From Symsagittifera roscoffensis (Eukaryota; Xenacoelomorpha; Acoela; Convolutidae), in contig NC_087062.1 in the NCBI RefSeq assembly GCF_963678635.1, positions 23,952,177-24,016,176 of the forward strand: a stretch of 64,000 nucleotides of DNA. Reading direction: 5' to 3'. A model generated the notes under the pieces. It searched no databases. It was not told the DNA's origin and saw only the letters and a program-made list of their open reading frames with translations. Numbering within the stretch: position 1 is the first letter of the stretch; each line of letters opens with the position of its first letter. Of the stretch, positions 1 to 10,112 are shown piece after piece. The translations under genes were made by a program, and so were the position numbers.

Positions 1-214
1 TTCGAAGCAGTTAAATTCACTCTTTCAAATTATCTGATAATGGCCAGCATGAAAATATTAAAAAAGGCACCATTCATTGCTTTTTTGCAAAAAAGGGTAC
101 ATCAAAAGACAAAAAAAACTGTCGTAAGACCTAAAATCAGAAAAAACTCAAATACCGGCACAATTATAGAAATAAATCAAAATCAAAAATTATCGTGGAA
201 AGAACTTAAATCAG
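1..214. other. Unassigned left edge
   Basis: Sequence outside the long inverted repeat that begins near 215. A 70-codon open frame (40-252, plus) is rich in Lys and Asn and runs across the repeat boundary. I recognise no domain, and its last part lies in the repeat arm. It may be the tail of an older element, or chance in AT-rich DNA. Confidence 0.3.
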
Positions 215-1013
215 GAGAAACTTCTGCCCAGTGTCAGCTTATTCGACAGTAATCAAGCAGGCAAACGGTGAGCCGATCATTTTTTCAGGTGGAAAGTTTT
301 CTTCTGAAAATTACACTGAATTTGAGCGCGAAATAAATTGATTATAAATTCAAATTATCTTATAAATTGATCAAACGATTATAAAATACATTTTTCCATG
401 TAACTTTGTTCACAGAATGGTAAAATTAGAAATAGTAAAATCATTCATCTCATGAACTAATTACATCAACTGCATGAAAATTATTGGGCTCATACGTTTT
501 GCTGTGTAGGCGGTGCATGCAAATTATTGCAACATGAGTTTTACTTAGAGTTGCCAAACAATTTTGGGTAAATTTCTGCTGTTTTAATGTCGGCTTCAAC
601 TCTCTCGGCTTGTTCATCTCCTTGTCTAAATTCCAGTCGTATCCTAGACTTTCCTAGTCTAATTTACAGTCATATCAGGTGATTTCGATTCAACTATTGC
701 AAAACACTGCAAAATTTTAAAGTTAAACTTTTTGGTTTTTAAAAAAAAAAAAAATTTCATTTTTTTAAAATTTTTGTTTAATTTTTAGTTCTTAGTCACT
801 CTTCTTCAAGTTGCTTTTCTTCATTTTTTAATTTTATTTGGTATGATATTTTTTCTAAGGCTTGTGAGAAGCAAGCGTGATCAATTGGATTATGAACTGT
901 ATACGAAAGTAAAAAAAAATGATATTTTAAGGTTAACTAATAGTTAAACAAAATCATTTGATTTGGTACCCTGATTGATAATAAAGTCAGTTTTTATAGC
1001 TACTCTCCAGCAA

Positions 1014-1075
1014 CCCTGGCCTAGAGGTGAAAACTACTAGAAAGTCTAAAGGCCTAGGTTCGAACTCGGCCAGGG
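1014..1075 (+). repeat. tRNA-like (SINE-type) block with Pol III boxes
   Basis: A box A-like TGGCCTAGAGG lies at 1017-1027 and a box B GGTTCGAACTC at 1057-1067. The ends CCCTGGC and GCCAGGG can pair over 7 bp like an acceptor stem. The block is only 62 nt, the T stem does not pair well, and it sits inside a repeat arm. It is therefore better read as a tRNA-derived SINE head or tRNA relic than as a functional tRNA gene. Confidence 0.55.
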
Positions 1076-1284
1076 CCTGATTTTTAAATAGAAGAAAGTT
1101 TTGTTTTTGATTTGGTGGCTTTCTTTTCTTTCTATATCTGCTAGCTTACAATGTTATGCTTGTCTGGTATCGCAAATCTTGCGAAGTTATGTTTTGTTTC
1201 TGTAAAAGAGACTGATTTAATTAGAGTCTTTTTTTACTTTATTTTACTGTAAAAGTAATTTTTATGAAAAATTTCAATAAATAA

Positions 1285-1290
1285 ATCCGC
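1285..1290. repeat. Target-site duplication, left (ATCCGC)
   Basis: ATCCGC immediately precedes the left terminus AGTAGTATTG and recurs immediately after the right terminus CAATACTACT (19597-19602). A 6-bp duplication and 5'-AG termini are typical of Polintons. Confidence 0.95.
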
Positions 1291-1531
1291 AGTAGTATTG
1301 TATCGTGTCCCGGATCCTAAGGGGGGGGGGGGGGGGGGGTCCTTCCTAAGGGGGGTCCTCACGTAAAGCAAAATCCTAGGAAAGGGGTCCTTAATTTTTT
1401 GGAGGACCCCTATCCTAGGATTTTGTAAACGAAAGAAATTTTCCACCCAAAAAGCAGAAGACCCCCTACTTAGGATCTTGCTAAGTTTAGCTTAACAACA
1501 AGGGACACGATACAAAATTCTTTCTAATTCC
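1291..1531 (+). repeat. Polinton left terminal inverted repeat (fold-back)
   Basis: It matches the reverse complement of 19380-19596; the length difference is mostly a longer G tract (19 G at 1321-1339). The TIR is itself palindromic. The outer TGTATCGTGTCCC at about 1299-1311 pairs with GGGACACGATACA near 1502-1514. A strong central hairpin has 21-nt stems at 1370-1390 and 1404-1424 with one mismatch and a 13-nt loop. The end could therefore fold into a nested hairpin reminiscent of parvovirus-like termini; that resemblance is structural only. Confidence 0.95.
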
Positions 1532-1887
1532 TTTGAAAGCGGTCCCTTTTCCCGCGATAATTAAAATTAATCGACCTAATTCCTGAACTTTTCTTTTTTC
1601 GTCCTAGTTTCATGTGGATATCATTTCCTGGCTTTCTTTCTTTTCGTCAAAGATTTGTCATGCTATTAAAGTTTGTTAACAAGCCTAAGGATTTCACACA
1701 TTTGTTTGAATTAACACTTGGTTTGCGTCTACTAGTTTATTTGCCTGAAGCTATTTATGTTTAAACAGTGATTGAGCTCAATACGAGTATTTTATTAGTT
1801 GTAAATTGGTAAAAACCAAAACATATACAAGTCGAAGTATAAAAAGGACGAACAGTAAAAATCATCTGAAAATAAATGTTTCAGACT
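1532..1887. other. Non-coding gap between left TIR and polB end
   Basis: No gene seen. It lies downstream of the polB stop codon. A minus-strand AATAAA (1893-1898) overlaps the last polB codons and is a candidate poly(A) signal, so this stretch would be 3' flank. Confidence 0.6.
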
Positions 1888-2405
1888 TTAATGTTTATTG
1901 TTTTGGTTTTCTTTGCGTTGTTTTTTAGATGGTCGTTCTTCTGAAGCTTCAGATAAAATAAATGGGTTTTTTATAGGGGGACGTTCACGGACTCGGCTAC
2001 TAGAAGCTTCTTCTTCTTCTTGCAGCTCTGCTTCTGAGTAGGGCCGCTGTAAAAATCCCCAATCCGGAAGTGTAAAATCGGGAGAACTGTTATCAGTTTC
2101 ATTGTATGAGTTGGCCCACTCGGTGTCCATGTAAATGTCTTCTAGAAAAGCATTTTCTTCAGCGGCTTTATGACCAAAGGGCACTGTCGAAATTCCGTCG
2201 AAAAGTAGAAAACGTTTTGAGTCGAATGGTGATAATGCAAGTTTGTTTTGTTTCACTGTCATATTGGTGTGACCTTTCGAAACTATATTGTAGTTGTACA
2301 CTCTCATTGTTTTTCCAGTGAATAATGTGTCCCTGAAGGTTTGGTGGACCAGTTCTCTCTGTGCACTCCGTTTAATTCCTTTGGCACTCAATTTTTGAGT
2401 GCCTT

Positions 2406-2734
2406 CTAAACAGAAGCAAAATTATTATTCTTTTCTACAACGTAGGGGATAGCTTCATTTCACTTCAGCAACTCAATTAATTCCAAACAAAATTTGATTC
2501 ATTTTACCAAAAAAGAGCAGAAGACTCTAAATTATTATTAAAAAAGAGGAAAAAAGAGGGAATATGTTGTCAGATAAATCAACGTTTAGGCAACATTGTA
2601 TAATGTTGCCTAAATCAGCTAAATGCCCATAGTTTAATGCAACAAATTAAGGGGTGTAGGTAGGTTGGTGGTGGTATTTTTGTTCTGTAAAAGGTAGGAA
2701 TGGGGGGTGGAAGGGTGGCTTAAATTTTATTTAC
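2406..2734 (-). other. polB intron (329 bp, phase 1)
   Basis: Donor AATG|GTAAAT and acceptor CTGTTTAG|AAGGC on the minus strand join the LKPKLYS region to the C-terminal exon in frame. The decayed second polymerase (57317-61696) has a comparable acceptor just before its matching exon, so the position looks shared between the two lineages. Confidence 0.8.
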
Positions 2735-5306
2735 CATTAAGGACGACCGAATATAGTTTCGGTTTTAGGGCGATGAATTCTCTGATCGGCTTCCCACCAG
2801 TCTCGTCTTTGAACTTCAGCACAACTTTCTTGTTGGTATCCTCGAACAAGAAATGGTCCTTATCGTAATTTGAAAAGTCGAAATCAGCTTTTATTTTCTC
2901 CAAGTCTCGGTAAACGTCATCAGTTCTTATGGCGTAAATAAAACTATCCGTGTCGGAGTAAAGGAGTTCCAAGTTTAGATTTGGTTTCATTTTTCGATAA
3001 TGAAACTGAAACATGAAACGCTTGGCGAGGTCTAGGATGGTTGCACCAACTATCATAGGTTTATCCCACAATATTTTTGTTACTGAAAAGCTAATTGTGG
3101 CTAATTGATCGTCAATGATTTGAAAGCTTTTCATTGTGCTCAGAGCTGTTTTTTGTAAAAGTTCTCTCTCATTCCTTACAATCTCCAGCTTCTTTCTTCC
3201 TAACTTAGACTCCATTGTCTTACCGAAAGCTGAATTAACAATTAGCTTGTAGAAGTTCTCCTGGAATTTATTTACCGCGGCTTTTCGTAGGCGGGTGTTG
3301 AGGTCGACAAAGGGTGCCATCCAGTAACTTTGGCGGAACTGAAGAACTTTTCCGAGGTGAGTTATTTTCATTCCCAGCTCATGGTACAATTTTAGGGTAA
3401 GGTAGTGCAAAACATAACCTTCTTTAGGATGCAAGGTCTGTAGAAGCTTTGGCACTTTTGGCAGTGTGGTGATTCCCAATTTTCCCAACATGTCGACTTG
3501 CTCGTTACTCATTGCACCGATGTCCACTACTTCACGAGAGGGGGCAAGGGGGTAATCAGCAAAGAAGTCGTGAAGCTCTTCGGGTATGGTTAAATTGACT
3601 TCAACTATATAACCCCACTCTGAGGTTTCGCTGGTGAGCAGTATGTCTGCCAGACTTTTTTCAACTATTGAAAAATCGTTCAAGGGTAAAGGGCAGTGTT
3701 TCATTATCCCCCCGTACAAATTGTTTGCATCAATATTGAGGATGTAGCTTGATGGTTCTGAGGGCGAAAAATCGTCGAGGTATTTATTGTTTGCTTTGTA
3801 AAATCGGCGCGCGTAAACCGACGACATGCCTCCTCGTATCATTCGCTGCACAAGGTCTAGATGTTCACGGTCCGTTAAGAGTTTCAGTTCGGGCTTACAA
3901 ACTTTTAGAAAGGCGTCCCCGGAAAGGTTACTTGCCGTGAAGTAACAGGCGCAATCCAGCCCTTATGTTTGATAGCAAACTTCACGAAAAGCTTCGAAAA
4001 CGGAAGCAAGCAATAGCACATCTGTAGTCAAGTACAAGTCGTGGTAATCACCAAGTGAGCCACACTTCAGTTCGGTGAAAACTTTAAGGGCATGATTGTA
4101 CTCGTTTCTTGAAACACTCACATCCCCTCCTGTTAGACTATTTTTCCACATTGCTCGTGGGGGAAGGCGAGTTTCTCGGAATTTTTCGAATGAGTTGAAG
4201 TATGAGTAGGGGTAATGCCCTTTCTGTTTCAACAGACTGACTTTTTCACCTGAGTGGCCGAGTTTTTCAAAATAGTTCTCCAGCAGAAAAAACTTTTCGT
4301 TGGGCAAATTATCGACAAGTTTTGCCAACGATGCTAGCATGAACCTATACGAATCGATGAATCTCAGATTTTCGTAGAGTTTTTTGATTTTTCCGTTTTT
4401 GTCCGTGTACGTTTTTATGTAGACTGAGATTGTCAAGGATATATATTTTTCTTCAGATGCGGGTATTACGGAAAAAGTGTTTCCCGAATCGCTTTTTGCC
4501 AGCGCTTTGATTATAAAGTGTAAATCATAATTTGACAAATTATGAGCTACCACTGGAATGTAATTTGTTGTTTTTCTATTAACGTTACACTCATTGTGTG
4601 CCCAACCCAGAAACTTGTTGGTGTAATGGCAATGATCAAGTACCACTTGATCATTGTCGGAAAAATCATTCTCGCATATCCAACAAATTGTAGCATCTTC
4701 CCGTTCCTGGTCTGTTATACCAGTGAAAGTGTAATATTTCCTTTTTCTACGTAAATTTGTCTCGCTAACGATTCAAGGGAGCTAATTAGCTCTTCCATCA
4801 CATTCGGTCCTCTTTTAAGCTCAAACTTTAACAGGTCTTTTTTCCCAAATTCGATTACTGCTAACGCGTAGCCGCACGGTTGATGGATTTCAATTGTTTG
4901 CGTGCTAGATTTTCGCGGATCAGGTTGCGGTCCGTATACTGGTAAGAGCAGTGACTCCAAATCAAAGTAGATTACTCTGGGTACGTACCAACGAGCTGTT
5001 AAGTTTTTGAACTTGTGGTCATCTTTTCCCGGCTTGGGCATTGTTATGACGACATCTTCGTCTTGGTAGCACAGTTCTTGATGTCTTCTCAGAGTTTCGA
5101 ATGAAGCGCATGTGTGGAAGCATTTGCGACAAATCTCAGATTGAAATCGGTGCACTTTGTGCCGCACGTACTCGACCAGTTTCTGGAGATCACTTATCAA
5201 CACATAGTGATATTTTGATCCATCTGTCAGCAGCAACAAGTCCACAATTAGGCTAGTAGTGAATCTGCTCGATACTCTTATGGGCAACAATTCGCCATCG
5301 TTGTAC

Positions 5307-5424
5307 CTGAACAGAAAAATAATTTTTATACCTAGGTTTGGAATGAAATAAAAAGGGTGTTTGAATAGGTGAAGAACATTGAAGGAATTTTAAAATTTTT
5401 AGAAGGCAATTAGAATTTGCTTAC
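5307..5424 (-). other. polB intron (118 bp, phase 2)
   Basis: Donor CTTCCG|GTAAGC and acceptor TTCTGTTCAG|GTAC on the minus strand restore a continuous frame through the conserved LNNCQINVF region. The second, decayed polymerase copy reads straight through the equivalent point (60520-60996), so this intron is not shared. Confidence 0.85.
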
Positions 5425-7235
5425 CGGAAGACGTTGATTTGACAATTGTTCAACTTTTCAAATCTGTCCATATCCATCAGACCCATTGGCATTTCGTATT
5501 CCCCATTGATTTTCACAATTCCTTCTTTGTCGAGATTGTAAGTTGAGACTTTGTTTTTCTCCAGCCACCGTCTAGATGTGGGGTAGAGGGCCGGCTCATT
5601 CACATTGTGATATGCGGCAACAAAGCAGTAGAGAAAGCAACGGTCATCATCTTTAGTGTTGATATTTGTGAGCAGAGTAGATGCTGCGCTGAGTGCATCA
5701 GGTAGCTCGAGGTAGGATCCTGCTCTTATTGGTGAGAAGGCCGCGAAACTGATTTGCAATTTTTCAATTCTGTCAATAATCCATCCGCTACCATGAGAAG
5801 AGAACGAATTGACTTGGTTGACCATATGTTCAATCAGTTCCAAGAATTGAACCCCAGCTATTCCCTCGAAGTACACTGTCAATGTCTTAGTGTTCAGAAA
5901 CAGCATGGTCCTTTCGAAGTTTCCACTGTCCCCGTCTTGCACAGTGGGAATTTTGATCATTCCCACTTCCACGTGGAATTGCACCTTGTTCGGACCCTCT
6001 TTGACCCTTTCCAGTATCAGAGCATCTATTTCCTCCTTGTTTTGCATCATGACTTGAAGCAAATCCATTTCTTTTTCACCAACTTTGAGATCGTATCGAC
6101 GCAATTTGCCTCTGAACGCGCTTTCCGTTGGGGCAGCGGAAGACGTCGTCTCAATGCCGTCCCAAACTGGCAATGCGTGCTTCTTCAGCAAGTGTTGTCC
6201 ATAGCTTTCCGCGGTGAGAAATATTGTATGGCAATAGACACAATGACTATTCGAAGTCATGTCATGTACCAGCTCGACGTGCTCTCGGGCTTCCGACAAA
6301 CTCTCGAATGACTCGAGACACTCATCGCAAACAGTTTGAGGAGGAGGGGGAGGAAGGATCTTGTGAACTTTTTGCTCATGTCATCTCAAGTTCCTTTTAG
6401 AGCTCAGTATTTTTCCGCACTGCTGGCAAGGAACAGGTGTCGCGATAGAAGTAGAGTTCGGCATTGTTTGTTGAAGTTACTGAAGTAATTCAGGAAAATT
6501 TCAAGAAAATTCAGGAGAATTTCAAGTAGAACTGGTTATGAAAAAGCAAAAGCGAGAAGTGACTAGCACCAAAAAACTTTGCGGGTAAGGGCAAGTAGAA
6601 GCCATTAACGAGAGTTATACTTCGCCGTCTTGGCAATAAGTAATTTCCTTTCCAAAAACAGGGTTTATTCTAGCTTTAAGCTCTATATGTCTCATCACTC
6701 TGCTCAAGTGCAGGGGTTTTGTATACTAAAAACTGATTCATTTACAGCCTCAAACTTTTGCTGTTAATTTTAAGGGTTAGCGATAAAGTTTTGGCTTTTT
6801 TTAGGGGACTGGTTTAGACTTTCAATTAACATTTCAGCACTAAATTACAAAATTTGATGCTTAGAATGATTCAGATAGAGCCTAAAACTTTTTCTGACTA
6901 ATTTTAACTGTGAAACAGTAATTTCCTAATGATTTCAAGCCCACTTCTTGGTTTGCGTAAATAGGTATAATAAAAAGTAGATTTATGAGATAAAAGTATT
7001 CAGAAAGTAAAGCCCTCAACTAACTAATTAAGTTGAAATAAACTAGTAAATTCGAACTAGAAAAAAACTAGAAAAAAAATAGTAAACTTAAAAAATGAAA
7101 ATTTTGCAAATTTGACACCTTGATAGTTACCGATGCATGATAAGCATAGATTGTCATTTGAATGTGTAAAAGATATCGGAATCAAAGTTTCCTTCATGTC
7201 ATTCACTGTCCCGTGAAACATTTCATATCATGTCG

Positions 7236-7324
7236 TTCGAAATATTAAGGCATGGCCGTTTGGTTTAAGGGGCAATAGCTAACCCGGCGTTGCTCGTCGC
7301 TACGCTCCTCGGGAACGCCTCCCG
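7236..7324 (+). repeat. 89-bp perfect inverted repeat, left copy
   Basis: Identical base for base to the reverse complement of 10791-10879. It runs from TTCGAAATATTAAGG to GGGAACGCCTCCCG and is far richer in GC than its surroundings. An outer extension of about 15 nt (TTTCATATCA-GTC) matches imperfectly on both sides. The inner part can form a hairpin with GGCGTT/AACGCC stems. Together the two copies bracket a 3.6-kb segment with the only plus-strand genes of the Polinton. Confidence 0.95.
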
Positions 7325-8167
7325 TTCTGTAATTTCAAGTGAATTTTTTTTTTTTCAAAATAAAGGAAAACCTCAAACTTTTTATGTTGTGAAAAAAGGA
7401 AAAGTAATGTTTAAAAAAGTGTCTTTTAAATCTATCAGCAAAAAAACCAGTAAGTTTTGTGGGACCTCGAGCACAGTTCTACTGGTCAAGTTCGAAATTT
7501 AAAAAACATAACTTTTTAACTTCTTTTTTCCTTCATTTTTAGCTTGAATTATTCGTTCACGTTTTAAATTCAAGTGAATGTGGTTTGAAATTTTTAGGAG
7601 CTATCTGATACGTAATTAGGACAAGTGTAGAAATTCAAAAAAAAAAACAATTATAGCCCAATCAATGAGAGTAGACGCTTAAAAAGTTGTGATTTTTTGA
7701 GAAAATCTGATTTTTGTGAAAATATTGAAAAAAAAAAAAAATTGGGAAAAAATTTTTTTCTCTCCAAATCCATTGAAACTACCCTCAATCAATTTGCCAT
7801 GAATTTCTGAGCAGGGTTAAGGGTCATGTTCATTTTTCGAAAAAAAAAACATAATTTTTTTTTTTTAAACATTTTTACCAAAAAATTGTCCGTTTTACAC
7901 CCAAAACATGTATATGAATGTAATATAATGCAGATTTATGGCTTAAAACACTCTCTGTTACTTTGCGTAAGACCTGGCTAACCCCACCGGGCACAAAGTA
8001 TGATGAGAGAGAGGACAGAGAGTGTTTGATAAAAAAGCCAAATAAATATGGTTGGACTACCAACAAGAAAATGTTGGACCCTTCCATATTTATCTTTCTT
8101 TTGAAAAGAAAGCAAAATCCCGAAAAGGATATTCCAAATGGGGTTCACTACTGAGCAAGTGTATTTA

Positions 8168-8191
8168 TCTCTCTCTCTCTCTCTCTCTCTC
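8168..8191. repeat. TC microsatellite
   Basis: A run of twelve TC dinucleotides within the non-coding stretch upstream of the 214-aa gene. Confidence 0.95.
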
Positions 8192-8444
8192 ATTCTTTCT
8201 CAAACAACAATTTTAGCGTAAAATTATTCTCGATTTGTAATTTTTTTTTTCTAGTTTTTCTCTAAGATTTTGCTGAAAGTTTTACGGGGCAAACTTTAAT
8301 TGATCTATTAGGCAAAATAAAAACTGAGACAAAAAATATACACACAGTACTGTTAAAACAGCTTAGAAGTCAAATCAAACAAAAATGAAAATATAAAACC
8401 TTGGAATAATATTTGAAACAAAGGAAAGTTTTTTGTTTAAGTTA

Positions 8445-9089
8445 TTAGAAACCTCGAAACTGTAGTTTTCTCTTTTTTGGCGCATAGCAAGCTGCATTTG
8501 GAGGAGTACCTTGAATGAGATCTGGGGTGACTAGATCAATTGTCTCCGCACTAGATGAAACCCGAGCATCCGAATAGGAAGTTGATTGTTCTGGAGTTGA
8601 AACTGCTCCCCTAACAAACGACTCGGGAGACATTGCTGTCGGAATATCCCAGTACGCTTCGCGCTCTGCATAGTCACGAATACATCCCTCCTGATTTTCA
8701 TACAACGGCATTGACTCGCAGTCATACGCGAAGAGAATTTTTCTTGGAGACTGCTCGAGCGAGGTTGTGTCGTTTATCTCCGTCTTTTCTAATGCCGGAT
8801 AGCTCTCGTGAATAGTGCAACTCTCGTACATTCGTTTTCGATTCTGTCTAAGTAGATCGATGTGATCAAGGAGGTAGTTCGGTAGCATGATATGACTTTT
8901 TGTAGTCCATTCCTCGTTTTGATTCTCGTCGTTTTTTCGGGGAGCCAAGTCATTGAACGGACTTGCTGTAGACGGATAGACTCTCTCTTTCTGTTGATGG
9001 ATGACTGCAATCGACTCTCTCGTGTATGTTTGGTAAAAAATTGTTCTTTCTCGATCAGACACTGAGATTATTTGTAAAGGACTAGTCAT
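8445..9089 (-). CDS. Unknown 214-aa Polinton cassette protein
   Basis: A complete ATG-to-stop frame with balanced composition, unlike the AT-rich chance frames around it. I recognise no family. It is hydrophilic, has no membrane segment, is rich in Ser/Thr/Glu in the C-terminal half, and ends in a basic patch (KKRKLQFRGF) that could be a nuclear localisation signal. It is transcribed divergently from the PC4-like gene at 9716, with 626 bp between them, and all three genes lie inside the 89-bp inverted-repeat pair. Accessory or regulatory roles are possible, but nothing in the sequence decides it. Confidence 0.7.
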   Translation of the reverse strand: MTSPLQIISVSDRERTIFYQTYTRESIAVIHQQKERVYPSTASPFNDLAPRKNDENQNEEWTTKSHIMLPNYLLDHIDLLRQNRKRMYESCTIHESYPALEKTEINDTTSLEQSPRKILFAYDCESMPLYENQEGCIRDYAEREAYWDIPTAMSPESFVRGAVSTPEQSTSYSDARVSSSAETIDLVTPDLIQGTPPNAACYAPKKRKLQFRGF

Positions 9090-9715
9090 GACTTGAAGAG
9101 GTTTAAAGTTTTGTTAAAATGAAATGACTGAACTACCGAAATGAAATTGAGAGAATGAAAAGTATGAAAAGTTTATTAATGAGAATGAGATCAGGAAAGG
9201 GGTGGCATAGTTCAATTAGGTCAAAGCTAATAACTTTTTAGGCGAGGCTATCAAATTTTATTCATTCTTTTAAGCATGACGCCTGAGGTCATGTTAGGAA
9301 TGAATGTGAAAACCCGATTTTTTAGATTTATGTGACAGCTTTATTATAGTGGCTACGGGCGAAAGCACTCAAAATCAAGTTTTCATGATAGTTTGCCAGA
9401 CATTCATTGTTATGCTGTTAGAAATTCATTACCATGATTCATAACAGTCATTAAAATAACCGTCACTATAAATAACACTAGAAGATTTTTAGAGTATAGC
9501 CGGGGGAAAAAGTAACTAAATACCCATATAAAAAGAGGTTTATCGTTAAAGAAATTATATCCTTGGTGATTAAGTCTTATCAATATGGCTTAGGGCGCTC
9601 GTAAACTTTATCACCTAAATTTTTACTCTGGGAGCGCATGATCTGTCTCGTATACTGTGATCAGTCATTCTTCAACGTTCCACACTAAAAACCAGTTGGT
9701 TGTTATTCATTTATA
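9090..9715. promoter_or_regulatory. Divergent intergenic region with TATA-like box
   Basis: 626 bp between two divergent start codons, with no ORF of note. TATAAAAAG at 9528-9536 (plus) is a plausible TATA box for the 9716 gene, about 180 bp upstream of its ATG. It probably serves both genes. Confidence 0.45.
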
Positions 9716-10075
9716 ATGTACGCTTCTCTTGACACGGATGTAGACTATTTCGATGATTTTAGGGATATATCTTCGAATGATAAACGTTTAGTTAGAGTCG
9801 GTGCAAAAACATTCGCACAGACCGGTACTTACATAACTATCAAATTGTACAAAAAAGATGAAGAGGGAACTTTCAAGTATCGACAAGGAATAACTTTGTC
9901 AACTGGTGAATTCGAGTCCTTGGCGGACAATTATACAAAAATCAAAAGGTTGACGAAAGGAAAAAACTGCGACGTGACTGAAAAACTTAGAAAAAAGCGA
10001 AGCAAATCTAAAAAATCTTCATGCTCTGAAAAGGAATGCGAAAGTGAAAACGATGATAACTGTCGGGTTGTGTAA
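9716..10075 (+). CDS. PC4-like ssDNA-binding protein (119 aa)
   Basis: Residues about 25-80 follow the pattern of the PC4/Sub1 fold: a strand with VGAKTF, a strand YITIKLYKKDEEGTFKY, then QGITLSTGEFESL. The last corresponds to the KGISL-x-EEW-x-L signature where the last strand enters the helix. The N-terminus is acidic. The tail is a basic stretch (LRKKRSKSKK) followed by Ser/Glu-rich acidic residues. PC4 proteins bind single-stranded DNA and act in transcription and replication. An ssDNA-binding protein would suit protein-primed strand displacement, but that role is inference. The gene is on the plus strand, opposite to the structural genes, 37 nt upstream of the next ORF. Confidence 0.6.
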   Translation: MYASLDTDVDYFDDFRDISSNDKRLVRVGAKTFAQTGTYITIKLYKKDEEGTFKYRQGITLSTGEFESLADNYTKIKRLTKGKNCDVTEKLRKKRSKSKKSSCSEKECESENDDNCRVV

Positions 10076-10112
10076 CATTATCAACTCGTTATTCGATTGA
10101 AACTTCAAAGCA

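Larger units (their letters stand above)
215..1290 (+). repeat. Long inverted repeat, arm 1, outer part (split by the Polinton)
   Basis: This stretch is the reverse complement, at roughly 80% identity by eye, of about 22540-23562. Landmarks shared by both arms are the segment around 485-535 (GGGCTCATACG to GGTGCATGC), which reappears inverted at about 23265-23305, and a tRNA-like block at 1014-1075. The arm resumes at 19603 on the far side of the Polinton. No transposase is seen in it. It could be the end of a foldback-type or other non-autonomous DNA element, or an inverted duplication of a repeat. Confidence 0.8.
1888..6464 (-). pseudogene. polB: Protein-primed DNA polymerase B of the Polinton, two introns, three lesions
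   Basis: Replicates the element by protein priming. Exons: 6464-5425, 5306-2735 and 2405-1888. The coding sum is 4,130 nt, one short of 1,377 codons, matching a single 1-nt deletion. Order: N-terminal Cys/His fingers; a Polinton-specific domain with the SHGSGW motif; exonuclease motif FDLES (4952-4966); AHNLSNYDLHF (Exo II); motif A DANNLYG (3711-3731); motif B NSAFGK; motif C YSDTDS (2943-2960); LKPKLYS; then a C-terminal part with LSPFDSKR and an acidic/basic tail. All catalytic motifs are intact. Lesions: TGA at 6381-6383 inside the first finger, a 1-nt shift at the homopolymer 4742-4746, and TAA at 3963-3965. The start ATG at 6464 is chosen because the first finger begins just after it. 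AATAAA overlaps the end of the gene. Confidence 0.93.
6465..8444. other. Non-coding stretch between polB and the inner cassette
   Basis: About 2 kb, very AT-rich, with no gene recognised. It holds the left copy of the 89-bp inverted repeat (7236-7324), several homopolymer tracts, short local inverted repeats (for example AACACTCTCTGT near 7947 with ACAGAGAGTGTT near 8014) and a TC microsatellite (8168-8191). The polB promoter should lie near 6470-6700. Confidence 0.6.

Noticed and set aside
1014-1075. Functional tRNA gene
   Set aside because: Only 62 nt, poor T stem, and repeated inverted within a repeat arm; treated as SINE/tRNA-like.
5754-6311. 185-codon open frame on the plus strand
   Set aside because: Antisense to the conserved N-terminal domain of polB; its composition follows the opposite strand's coding.
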